The notes under the pieces were generated by a model. It saw only the letters and a program-made list of their open reading frames with translations, had not been told where the DNA came from and made no database searches. A DNA stretch of 64,000 bases from Moritella marina ATCC 15381 (lineage in GTDB: Bacteria; Pseudomonadota; Gammaproteobacteria; Enterobacterales; Moritellaceae): assembly GCF_008931805.1 (NCBI RefSeq), contig NZ_CP044399.1, positions 1,984,001-2,048,000 of the forward strand, given 5' to 3'. A program made the position numbers and the translations under genes. The first letter of the stretch is position 1. Each line of letters begins with the position of its first letter. Below are positions 1-7,950 of this stretch, piece after piece.

Positions 1-1051
1 AATGGCTGCATATGGCTAATGGATATTGTCCTTGAAAAGGAATGCTGACAACCCCCTCGGTTGCCCATAACCCCTTGCCTTGAAATTCCCCCTGTGGCAG
101 TAAGTTTTTCAATTTATTCGCCCATGTCATAGATGACGACGTATCCCATGCGCTAACCAAAGCCAACTTCGGCCAAATTTGTTGTAATAACTCGCCAGAA
201 ATACTGCCCTTCCATTGCAGTAGCATCTCTGCCACGTGTTGTGATTTAGGGCATTTAAGTCCCGGTAAGGCAGTCGCTCGATTGCCCCACTTACCCGTTG
301 CCAATACAGATACCAGCTCTAATTTATGCTTAATAATATTATCAAATAAGGTCAGTGCAAAAGTCGGGCTCCATACCGACAGAAAAGTTAAGGATTTATC
401 CGCCAGTAAATAGCATAAAGTGGCAAACTGAGAATCTTCCGATGTTTCCGCTAAAGACACACCTTCAGGTACCGAACTTGTTAATCCCGTAAATACTCTT
501 TTCCACCAAGGCAGTAATTTTAAATCATCATTCACCGCCCCAGATATTGTTCGTCTCAGCTCTGTTGGCACCCAAGACAATGACCAATAGTGCGTTCCTT
601 TAAGCATGCCAGGATTACCTTTATACATGTCCACCATCCAAGGCGAAATGGCTGCATCAAGTTCATTTAAAAATGATTGTGTATAAGGGATCCACTTTAT
701 TTTTGAGGTTGAACCACTGGTCGGTTGAAATCGCTCATTCGTCTCAACACTCAGCTCTTGGCTACTACCTGACCTCGCCTTTTCGATTTGTTCAGCCCAA
801 TCCTCATACTCGGTGATAGGTACCTTACGGATAAACTCCTCATAAAATAGTGACGTGGATAGATTGTATTTTTTACCTGATACACTCGGCACGATCACTT
901 TTAACAACGCGCTTAACTTTTCACGTTGCACAGCCTGTGGATGCGCTAAGGCTGTACAAAATTGTTTGTATCCATGTAAGCTCAAATTGCTTGCTACTTT
1001 ATGGGTGAGCTTATGTACTACCTTACGGCTGATACCATTTATTAACGTCAT
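1..1051 (-). CDS. GH3-family acyl-adenylating enzyme, partial (3' end outside window)
   Basis: This minus-strand frame stays open from an ATG at 1051 to the window edge, giving about 350 residues without the C-terminus. It contains the Ser/Thr-rich nucleotide-binding stretch PTSGSTSK near residue 100 and a later GLWATEG segment. These resemble the P-loop-like and TEG-type adenylation motifs of the GH3 (auxin-responsive) branch of the ANL superfamily. Members join a carboxylic acid to an amine or thiol through an acyl-AMP. A strong Shine-Dalgarno (GGAGG, 1055-1059) precedes the ATG. The gene lies 9 bp behind the unknown gene at 1061-1852, so the two are very likely co-transcribed. The substrate cannot be told from the sequence. 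The family call is from motif memory, not from a search. Confidence 0.72.
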   Translation of the reverse strand, partial: MTLINGISRKVVHKLTHKVASNLSLHGYKQFCTALAHPQAVQREKLSALLKVIVPSVSGKKYNLSTSLFYEEFIRKVPITEYEDWAEQIEKARSGSSQELSVETNERFQPTSGSTSKIKWIPYTQSFLNELDAAISPWMVDMYKGNPGMLKGTHYWSLSWVPTELRRTISGAVNDDLKLLPWWKRVFTGLTSSVPEGVSLAETSEDSQFATLCYLLADKSLTFLSVWSPTFALTLFDNIIKHKLELVSVLATGKWGNRATALPGLKCPKSQHVAEMLLQWKGSISGELLQQIWPKLALVSAWDTSSSMTWANKLKNLLPQGEFQGKGLWATEGVVSIPFQGQYPLAICSH

Positions 1052-1060
1052 TACATCCTC

Positions 1061-1852
1061 CTACTTAACTAAGCGACGAGTTAAACTGATAAGTCCTAAA
1101 TCCCAATTAATATTGTTTTTTTGCAAAATCTTAGCAAACGATTTACGCGTAAAATAGGTAAACATGGATACATTAATTTGGCCAATACAAGGCAGTTCCT
1201 TACCCTCACGCCAATCCGGATTACGGTCTTCAAAGAAGCCAATTTTAGGTACTGTTCGCTTCAACTCTGAGGTTATCTCTGCCACTTCACCACGTAACTT
1301 TTGATAGTCGCCACCGAAGTCTAAAATTTGCTGCTGTTCATCAAAGTAACTTGGGTACAGATGCTGGCAATATTGATCGACAACAGATGACAGTTCATCG
1401 AACTTGCCTTCATGATGGGGGTAATGTTTTGGGAAGTTATTGGCGAGTAATAAATAGGTTTTGTAGCCTTTAGAAATAAGTAGCCAGAATAACGGCGTGA
1501 GTGGGTCTCGCAGTTTTTCTTTTAATAGTACTTTAACAAAACAGAGCATCGGCTTATTGGTTCCCCAATATTGGCGTTCTAAAATGGTATCACCACTAAA
1601 GATACCTTTGACCTCTTTACCTTTAAGCTTAAAGCGTAATGTTTTTAATGTACTGAAGCCAACAATTCGCTTTGATTTATTTTCACGGATCAAAATCAAA
1701 CCATCTTTTTCAGACAAGTCATCAATGAATGTTGAAAAATCAGCATTGTGATAATACTGAATAAAGAGTGTATGCATTTCCTTTACTTGCTGGATAGAAA
1801 TGCGATCTAATGTAATGTAATCCGCTGATATCTTCTGTTTTGTCGTTTCCAT
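1061..1852 (-). CDS. Unknown protein, possibly GNAT-like, upstream partner of GH3
   Basis: A 263-residue soluble protein that I do not recognise firmly. Residues about 45-100 (IVGFSTLKTLRF, then GIFSGDTILERQYWG) have the strand-loop-strand look of a GNAT-type acyltransferase core, but no clear acetyl-CoA loop is visible. A TTG seven codons upstream (1873) also opens the frame. I prefer the ATG at 1852 because AAGGA lies about 12 nt before it, inside the longer version. The gene stops 9 bp before the GH3 gene. The pairing suggests it supplies or accepts the acyl or amine group handled by GH3, which is an inference. Confidence 0.55.
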   Translation of the reverse strand: METTKQKISADYITLDRISIQQVKEMHTLFIQYYHNADFSTFIDDLSEKDGLILIRENKSKRIVGFSTLKTLRFKLKGKEVKGIFSGDTILERQYWGTNKPMLCFVKVLLKEKLRDPLTPLFWLLISKGYKTYLLLANNFPKHYPHHEGKFDELSSVVDQYCQHLYPSYFDEQQQILDFGGDYQKLRGEVAEITSELKRTVPKIGFFEDRNPDWREGKELPCIGQINVSMFTYFTRKSFAKILQKNNINWDLGLISLTRRLVK

Positions 1853-1873
1853 TTGTGACCCAATCCTTGGCAA

Positions 1874-2332
1874 ATGTGTAAGTGTAAGAGTAAAGTAAAT
1901 GTACTCTCATTCAATCTCAAGCCATCCTTAGCTTGCTGTCTTTTAGAATATCCAGTAAATAGATAGCCGGATGTAATCTTAAAGTAAAATGAATGTATCA
2001 CTAAAATATGCTCGCTTGAAGACAAGCAAAATACCTTAAAGAAGCATGATAACCGGGCATAGATTAGCGATAAAGGCTAGATTGGCGAGTGGCAACAGTT
2101 TAAATTTCATCAAAGTACCCATTAAACAGATAAAGATGCCATAACTGTCATTTTTAAAACTTCAGCGCCGACAATTATATCTGCCTAAAAGTGACTGTTG
2201 TCACAGGAAAATATGCATCGCTATAGAATAAATGATCTAATTATTAATAAGTTAGCACTAGTGTTAATTGGTACTTTTTAAATAATAATCACAATGAGTT
2301 AACACGTAATGATTATAAGGCATGAATCATTC
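1874..2332. other. Intergenic region, no gene seen
   Basis: About 460 bp, AT-rich. It holds the promoter of the unknown/GH3 pair at the low-coordinate end. The only structure I see is a small palindrome, GTGAC-N4-GTCAC at 2191-2204, of unknown role. No convincing open frame, tRNA or terminator was found. Confidence 0.5.
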
Positions 2333-2650
2333 TCATGACTCAGATACTGCATGTTCAGATTGGCAACGCCAACAAATATCAAATGAAGCATCATTTTGTT
2401 CAGCACATTGTTGACAAAACCAATCGGGATCACCCGCTCTACTTTGCATTGCCGAAATAATCTCAAGCGCGCGTTCAAGTTCATTATCATTAATCACCCA
2501 GAGTTCCATCCAAGCATCAAATGCAGATACTTCGCCTACTGCACCAGATGAAAACTCATTTTTAAGCACCACGTCAATGCTATGTGATTCGATGATATTC
2601 TTAACGTTGTTTACTAGAAAACCGTTCTCATGGGTATAAATTAATTTCAT
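2333..2650 (-). CDS. DUF2007-type protein with C-terminal zinc ribbon
   Basis: A 105-residue cytoplasmic protein. The N-terminal about 70 residues (IYTHENGFLVNNVKNIIES, later GAVGEVSAFDAWMELWV) match the DUF2007 putative signal-transducing fold, which resembles PII/ACT-like domains. The C-terminus carries WFCQQC, then ICWRC, a four-cysteine CxxC-CxxC ribbon of RanBP2 style. The length is usual for the proteobacterial version. It sits 36 bp downstream of the DUF3565 gene on the same strand, so a two-gene transcript is likely. No function is established. Confidence 0.75.
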   Translation of the reverse strand: MKLIYTHENGFLVNNVKNIIESHSIDVVLKNEFSSGAVGEVSAFDAWMELWVINDNELERALEIISAMQSRAGDPDWFCQQCAEQNDASFDICWRCQSEHAVSES

Positions 2651-2685
2651 CTGATTTACTCCATCTAGATCCTATAGATTATGCG

Positions 2686-2892
2686 TTAGCCTTTATCCCG
2701 AGGTGCACCTTCATCGCACTTTTTACAGCCGAGCTCAAAACCTAACATAGCTCCACGACCTTCAATGGTGATAACCCAAGGGCGACAAAACCAAGGTGGA
2801 TTGTGACGAACATGCTGAAAATGATCGCAAGCGAGTTCAGCGACCCAATCATCCTCTTCATCTTTATGGTAACCAACAATAGGTTGCTGCAT
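2686..2892 (-). CDS. DUF3565 small protein
   Basis: A 68-residue protein starting MQQPIVGYHKDEEDDW. The start at 2892 was chosen because AGGAG lies 5 nt upstream; the frame is open for 15 more codons but has no other ribosome site. Conserved family features are visible: CDHFQHVRHNPPW in the middle and LGCKKCDEGAPRD at the end. His and Cys residues (CxH and CxxC) suggest a metal site. The function of DUF3565 is unknown. The small neighbour at 2333-2650 is also zinc-ribbon-like. Confidence 0.8.
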   Translation of the reverse strand: MQQPIVGYHKDEEDDWVAELACDHFQHVRHNPPWFCRPWVITIEGRGAMLGFELGCKKCDEGAPRDKG

Positions 2893-3151
2893 GATTTCTC
2901 CTATAAACGCCAATACAGTCTTCAATAACATTAGCAATAAAATATGTCATGCATCGAGCACTAACACAGTAATCAAATTTACACTAAATAACGCCATAAA
3001 GGATATAGAATAATTGAGTTATTATTATATTATCAGTACAATGCACACCTCTTCGAAAATGTTAAGTAATTACCCATAACAGCGCATTAATGCCAACTTT
3101 CATGCGTAAATACCACGAGTTCGTATCAATTTACACGATTAGGAATACATA

Positions 3152-3895
3152 ATGCTCGTCGAAACCTTACTGCCCTTCATGGCCATTATTGCTGTCGCGA
3201 CCTACGTACAAAGTGTCGCTGGATTTGCTTTAGGCATGATAGTAATGGGGACAGTGACCACGTTTAACTTAGTGCCCATCGCATTCACCTCGGTCGTGAT
3301 CAGCTTTGTTACCTTGATTAACAGTATCTTCATTTTGAAAGGTTGTTTTCAACAACTCAACAGGCGTTTAGTGCTGCTGACGGTTGCGGGGATGCTGCCA
3401 GGTTTAATGATTGGCTTAACATTACTTGAATATTTAAGTAATGAATACAATCAGATATTACAAAATATTCTTGGCATCGCAATTATTGGTGCTGGTATTA
3501 GCATGATTTTAAAATCACCACACAAAGACCGTAAGCAATCTCATGAAAGCATGTTCTTTGGTGCAGGTACTGCGTCGGGTATTCTAACGGGCATGTTTAG
3601 TATGGGCGGTCCACCTTTGGTTTATATCTTCTACCGCCAACCGTTTACCCTTAACCTTATTCGGTTATATCTGTTAAGCATTTTCTTTGTTAGTTCAGTA
3701 AGCCGTATCACTATGGTTGGGATTCAAGGTGGATTAACGAGTGACATGCTCTTGTTCTCCGTTATTTGTATTCCTGTCGTACTGAGTATGAGCTGGGTTG
3801 CTAAGCATTACCCACCACCAATAAGCCTAGATACCATGCGTAAATTCGCCTTTTGTTTATTGATGATTATCGGCTGTAGCTTACTGTTTAGCTAA
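3152..3895 (+). CDS. TSUP (TauE/SafE) family membrane transporter
   Basis: A 247-residue integral membrane protein with about seven to eight hydrophobic segments. It has the two repeated TSUP signatures: the N-terminal SVAGFALG near residue 22 and the internal copy GILTGMFSMGGPPLVY near residues 147-162. Family members export or import small sulfur or organic anions such as sulfite, sulfoacetate or taurine-derived compounds. The gene stands alone between AT-rich spacers, so its substrate cannot be inferred from neighbours. The length is normal for the family. Confidence 0.85.
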   Translation: MLVETLLPFMAIIAVATYVQSVAGFALGMIVMGTVTTFNLVPIAFTSVVISFVTLINSIFILKGCFQQLNRRLVLLTVAGMLPGLMIGLTLLEYLSNEYNQILQNILGIAIIGAGISMILKSPHKDRKQSHESMFFGAGTASGILTGMFSMGGPPLVYIFYRQPFTLNLIRLYLLSIFFVSSVSRITMVGIQGGLTSDMLLFSVICIPVVLSMSWVAKHYPPPISLDTMRKFAFCLLMIIGCSLLFS

Positions 3896-4019
3896 CATAA
3901 CTCAGGGGGCTGGCTAAAAATCACACAATATTGTTTCACGTAATAACATTGCGTATTTTATGGCTGACAATGACATAGCAATCAACCGCTTAAACTTCAT
4001 CAAAACACTCAATAACAAG

Positions 4020-4059
4020 GCGTGGTTTAATACCGGATATCGGTCACTCAAAACCACGC
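4020..4059. repeat. Inverted repeat between TSUP and L,D-transpeptidase genes
   Basis: Arms GCGTGGTTT (4020-4028) and AAACCACGC (4051-4059) enclose a second small palindrome, CCGATATCGG-like, near 4034-4042. No U-run follows, so it is not a classic terminator. It ends 25 nt before the transpeptidase start and could be a leader structure or a binding site. Confidence 0.45.
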
Positions 4060-4084
4060 AATAACAGTTGAACCATAGGCGTAA

Positions 4085-4624
4085 ATGCGGTTTAATCGCG
4101 CCAACTTTTGGCTAACCGCAAACAATTTTACGACCATGTTACAGTTCCTATTTTTATCGACATTTGTTTTATTTTCATCAAACAGTCTTGCATCTCTACA
4201 GCTCCAAGCTGACTATGTCTTAGTGAACAAATCAGCGCGTACTCTGCTACTGCTAAAAGATAACCAGATCATAAAATCTTATTCTATTTCATTAGGTAAA
4301 AATCCCATTGGTGCTAAAAGACAACGTGGCGATAAGAAGACACCTGAAGGTATATACAATATCGACTTTAAGAATAGGCAAAGTAAATTCCATTTAAGCC
4401 TGCACATCAACTACCCCAATCAATTAGATAAGCAACACTCAGGTAAAGATAATCTTGATCCCGGTGGCAGTATTTATATTCATGGTTTACCAAACAAAAA
4501 GCGCAATGCAGGGCTATTAATTGGCTCTGATTGGACAAATGGCTGCATTGCGGTCAGTAATAAAGAAATTCGCGATATCGCCAAATATGTGCCAGACGGT
4601 ACGCCAATAGAAATAACACCTTAG
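4085..4624 (+). CDS. L,D-transpeptidase-family (YkuD) periplasmic protein
   Basis: A 179-residue protein with a hydrophobic N-terminal signal (about residues 15-37, ending near SLAS). A YkuD catalytic domain follows. The active-site signature is visible: IHG with His near residue 133, then SDWTNGCIAV with the nucleophilic Cys near residue 154. The early segment GDKKTPEGIYNI is also typical. Such enzymes make or edit 3-3 peptidoglycan crosslinks or attach lipoproteins in the periplasm. The first ATG is used because AGGCG lies just upstream; an internal Met at codon 18 lacks a ribosome site. It resembles the single-domain ErfK/YafK type. Confidence 0.85.
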   Translation: MRFNRANFWLTANNFTTMLQFLFLSTFVLFSSNSLASLQLQADYVLVNKSARTLLLLKDNQIIKSYSISLGKNPIGAKRQRGDKKTPEGIYNIDFKNRQSKFHLSLHINYPNQLDKQHSGKDNLDPGGSIYIHGLPNKKRNAGLLIGSDWTNGCIAVSNKEIRDIAKYVPDGTPIEITP

Positions 4625-4644
4625 ACGATTTTATATTTGCCCCA

Positions 4645-5082
4645 CTACTTCACTATCACCGTTATTTTTTTCGACATAAGCGGTTTATCATGCGGTACAT
4701 GCGCATAATTCCCCAACAGTAGCTGTAGAGTGTGTTTACCCGGCTTTAGTGTTATCTCAGTTTCCGTTTGACCACCACCAAAATGACGTACTTTATCTGT
4801 CGCTTGTAGCGGTTTAGTCAAATCAGGTAACACCTGCGTATCGATAAGCAAGTGATGATGCGCCGTATTTACGCGATCAATTCCCGCCGGGGCTATGCCC
4901 ATGCCACTTAAACCAAAGCGAACCGTAAATGTCGGTGATACAGTTGCCCCATCAACCGGACTTATAATGTAAACATTAACACCTGAAGGTGCTGAACTTG
5001 CCGGTTCCTGCTTTAATGCGAAGGTATTTGAACTGATCATAAACATAATACAAAACAATGATATTTTTAACATACGTAGCAC
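4645..5082 (-). CDS. DUF4399 secreted protein
   Basis: A 145-residue protein with a clear signal peptide (residues 1-22, ending TFA). The remainder is a DUF4399 beta-sandwich with the characteristic NTAHHHLLID segment near residue 77 and a C-terminal PGKHTLQLLLGNYAHVPHDKP stretch. The histidine cluster suggests metal or ligand binding, but the role is unknown. It converges on the transpeptidase gene with a 20 bp gap. Confidence 0.8.
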   Translation of the reverse strand: MLRMLKISLFCIMFMISSNTFALKQEPASSAPSGVNVYIISPVDGATVSPTFTVRFGLSGMGIAPAGIDRVNTAHHHLLIDTQVLPDLTKPLQATDKVRHFGGGQTETEITLKPGKHTLQLLLGNYAHVPHDKPLMSKKITVIVK

Positions 5083-5224
5083 CTTATTAATGAATGATTC
5101 ACTATCTCACATTAATTGTAGACCAAGGTTCGAAGATGCCCGACACCAATTCTTATAAGCCACCTTAATCTAGCGATCCTGTTTGAACACTTAATTAATA
5201 ATATTTTGATAAATTCCTAATCAC

Positions 5225-5253
5225 TTGTATGCAAAAAAATACATGCCTAGAAT
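5225..5253 (+). promoter_or_regulatory. Sigma70-type promoter of OMP module copy 1
   Basis: TTGTAT (5225-5230), a 17 bp spacer, then TAGAAT (5248-5253), followed by a C-rich stretch ending CCCTCTTT. The same arrangement with the same downstream word occurs before the second copy at 9457-9485. This conservation supports both as real promoters. Confidence 0.65.
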
Positions 5254-5347
5254 ACGCCCTCTTTGTGATAATGCAGACCTACACTCATATCGATATGTGC
5301 TAATGACAGTATGAGCAAACCTTATTTCACGTAATTATCCCAGTTGT

Positions 5348-6727
5348 ATGACAACACCCGCCTTGCCTATACTAGCCATTTTTTGGAGACCTCTCATTAA
5401 GCGTATTTACTTATTCTTGCTTATCTTAGCCTCACAACTTGTTTTAATACCGTTGACAGTAAATGCCGACCCGCTCATCAAGTATCAATATCTACCGACC
5501 AATAGTGCTGATATGCCTTTCTTTACAACTGAAGAACAGGCAGAACAACGCACGGATGAATATAACAATGCGATCGATGCGATTAATCATGCTTTAGAGA
5601 CATGCGATAAGAGTCAATGTATAACGTTGAAGCAACGTCAGGCCGATCTAGAATATGCGATTGACGACCACCAAGAGAAAAATGGCAGTTCAATCATGTC
5701 TTTACTTGGCGGACCAGCCTACACACCAGAAGTTGGCTTAATGCTTGCGGCCGGAGGCTTATTCTCGTTTAGTACCAATCGTGAAGAACAAACATTACAA
5801 CGTTCAAGTGTGTCGCTGTTTGCCGTAGGCACCCAAGGCGATGCAGGTGTAGGTTATGGTATTCGTTCAAAGCAAAACTTGTTTTTCGACAATAATGATA
5901 CGCGCTTTACAGGAACTCTCACATTCAGTGATGATGCCGAAAACTACTGGGGTGTGGGTTACGATAAAGGTAAAGCGCAAGATTCATCCGCCGATACCTT
6001 GATGCGAAATACCGCACTGACCTATGACGCTAATTTGTCGTTTAAAAACGATTATGGTTTCTATTTTGGTCCTGCTTTACGGCTGAAATATTACCAAGCA
6101 GATGAAGACGAGATCCCGCTTACAGCACAACAAGATGACGATTTTAACGAATTTAAAGACAAACCCTTATCCATAGGTTTGGGTGTCACATTAAATTACG
6201 ATACCCGAGATGTCACCGTTAACGCATGGCAAGGTCAGTACTTCAATTTTGAATACATTAATTACGGTTCTAATATCGGTAGTGACAATGATTACCAAAA
6301 GGCGCTGATCGATTATCGTTATTACCACAGCTTTAATCCAGGTCGTGTCATCGCCTTTTACAATGCGCTGCAATGGAGTAATGGTGATGTGCCATTTTAC
6401 GATATGCCGACACTTGGTGGCAGTTTCTCGCTGCGTGGCTTATACGCCGGTCGATTTAGAGACAATAATGCCATTGAGCATACGAGTGAATATCGCCACA
6501 CATTCTTACGCGACAACGGTAATTTATCTGCCCACGGCATGACGGTATGGGCAGGTATTGGCTCTGTTGCAGGTGATGCAGATAGTAGCCACTTATATGA
6601 AAATTTATTGTATAGCTACGGGTTTGGCTATCGCTATGAATTACAACCAAGAATGAATGTACGCATAGACTTCGGATTCAGTGCTGATGATAGCGGCTTT
6701 TTCCTTACTTTTACTGAAGCATTTTGA
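5348..6727 (+). CDS. POTRA-less Omp85/D15-like outer-membrane barrel, copy A1
   Basis: This is a 459-residue protein if it starts at the ATG at 5348. Alignment with its paralogue at 9627 suggests translation really begins at an ATT (5396-5398), 7 nt after a GGAG that the two copies share; the ATG has no ribosome site. The mature protein starts around ADPLIKYQYLP. It has a helical N-domain with a CX4C pair (CDKSQC, about residue 95) and then a long barrel with the Omp85 L6-type motif LRGLYAGRFRD. It ends in Phe (LTFTEAF), the usual BAM targeting residue. No POTRA domains are present. It heads a run of five outer-membrane genes and is a close duplicate of 9627-10937. The function is unknown. 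Confidence 0.8.
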   Translation: MTTPALPILAIFWRPLIKRIYLFLLILASQLVLIPLTVNADPLIKYQYLPTNSADMPFFTTEEQAEQRTDEYNNAIDAINHALETCDKSQCITLKQRQADLEYAIDDHQEKNGSSIMSLLGGPAYTPEVGLMLAAGGLFSFSTNREEQTLQRSSVSLFAVGTQGDAGVGYGIRSKQNLFFDNNDTRFTGTLTFSDDAENYWGVGYDKGKAQDSSADTLMRNTALTYDANLSFKNDYGFYFGPALRLKYYQADEDEIPLTAQQDDDFNEFKDKPLSIGLGVTLNYDTRDVTVNAWQGQYFNFEYINYGSNIGSDNDYQKALIDYRYYHSFNPGRVIAFYNALQWSNGDVPFYDMPTLGGSFSLRGLYAGRFRDNNAIEHTSEYRHTFLRDNGNLSAHGMTVWAGIGSVAGDADSSHLYENLLYSYGFGYRYELQPRMNVRIDFGFSADDSGFFLTFTEAF

Positions 6728-6774
6728 TCACGACAAGCACTTTATATTTTTAACCTTTGGATTTTTTCAACACG

Positions 6775-7890
6775 ATGAAACGAATAACACTTACTTTATT
6801 AACGGCTTTAACAGCGCCACTCACTTTTGCAAACAATACAGATTCTGTGGCACAAGCTGATACAGCAAGCAGTAATGCGTTATTCCCACCGTTATTTGAT
6901 GTGCAAGATGATACTATATTTGGTTTACCGTCTCTTATGTCTCAAGATATGTCTCAAGAGCAAAATGCAGCGATCCTGACGCAGGAGGATATTGAAAGTA
7001 AAACATCAAAATTAGATCTTCCAATAGCAGATAAAAAAACAGCTAATCCAGGGAAGAAATGGGAACACGCTTTACCCTTTTTTGCTGAAGACGTCATCAT
7101 GAATGGTTATGACCTACCGCTGCCATTTGGTATCAGTATTATTTATGCCAACGTCCAACAGGATATGACGCTAACTGACTTATCGGTTGGTTACGGTGGT
7201 GGGCCAAAGTATGACATCGATTTTGTTTCGTTTGATAACACCGAATCCAATACCCATACCCCACAGTTGAAGTTAGATGCTTGGGTATTACCTTTTATGA
7301 ATGTATTTGCCACAGTCGGTAAATTAACGGGAACTGTCGGTATTAACTTTGCTATTGATGGTAATCAAGCATTAGCGCAATTGGGGACAGATTGTTCATC
7401 AAGAATAAAGCCGCCAGAATGCTATCTACTGACAGACCAACGTCTTGAAGTCGAAGACATTGAAGCTAGCTTAACCGGGATGTCTTACGGTGCGGGTATG
7501 ATGTTTGTTGGCGGTTGGAACAGTTACTTTATTTCCGTGCCAGTTACATTCACTTGGACCGATATGGATCGCAGTGACACCGAGGGTTATGTGGTCAATG
7601 TGCTACCAAGAGTTGGTAAGCAATTTCAGTTTAATAACGGCTCAAGCTTATCGCTGTACGTCGGCACCAGTTATTTAAAAAGCCAGTTAACGCTGTCAGG
7701 TTCGCAGCCTATTCCAGGTACAGATCAAAGCATTGATTATAAAGTCGAGCAAGAGAATGTCGATAAATGGATGGGACTGGTCGGCGGTAGTTATAACTTA
7801 AGTAAACACTGGATGGTGGCTTTTGAGTATGGCGGCATCGGTGGCGCGAGTCGCCAGCAATTTATTACCAACCTGTCTTATCGTTATTAA
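6775..7890 (+). CDS. Outer-membrane beta-barrel-like protein, copy B1
   Basis: A 371-residue exported protein with signal MKRITLTLLTALTAPLTFA. I chose the ATG at 6775; a TTG at 6757 in the same frame has no ribosome site. After an acidic linker comes a region rich in alternating hydrophobic/polar strands, including KLDAWVLPFMNVFATVG, and the C-terminus is SYRY (aromatic last residue). B2 at 10979-12043 shares the signal peptide, the DAWxLPF-N segment and the overall plan at lower identity. It lies 47 bp behind A1, so they are co-transcribed. I do not recognise the family. It may be a barrel or a surface partner of A1. Confidence 0.7.
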   Translation: MKRITLTLLTALTAPLTFANNTDSVAQADTASSNALFPPLFDVQDDTIFGLPSLMSQDMSQEQNAAILTQEDIESKTSKLDLPIADKKTANPGKKWEHALPFFAEDVIMNGYDLPLPFGISIIYANVQQDMTLTDLSVGYGGGPKYDIDFVSFDNTESNTHTPQLKLDAWVLPFMNVFATVGKLTGTVGINFAIDGNQALAQLGTDCSSRIKPPECYLLTDQRLEVEDIEASLTGMSYGAGMMFVGGWNSYFISVPVTFTWTDMDRSDTEGYVVNVLPRVGKQFQFNNGSSLSLYVGTSYLKSQLTLSGSQPIPGTDQSIDYKVEQENVDKWMGLVGGSYNLSKHWMVAFEYGGIGGASRQQFITNLSYRY

Positions 7891-7950
7891 CCATTTGTCG
7901 CTGTATTAGACTAATATTGAAGAGATTGATTATAGGGATATGGAGTATCC

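Noticed and set aside
1807-2025. A 72-codon minus-strand frame overlapping the start of the gene at 1061-1852
   Set aside because: It overlaps that gene in another frame, has no ribosome site and no recognisable pattern.
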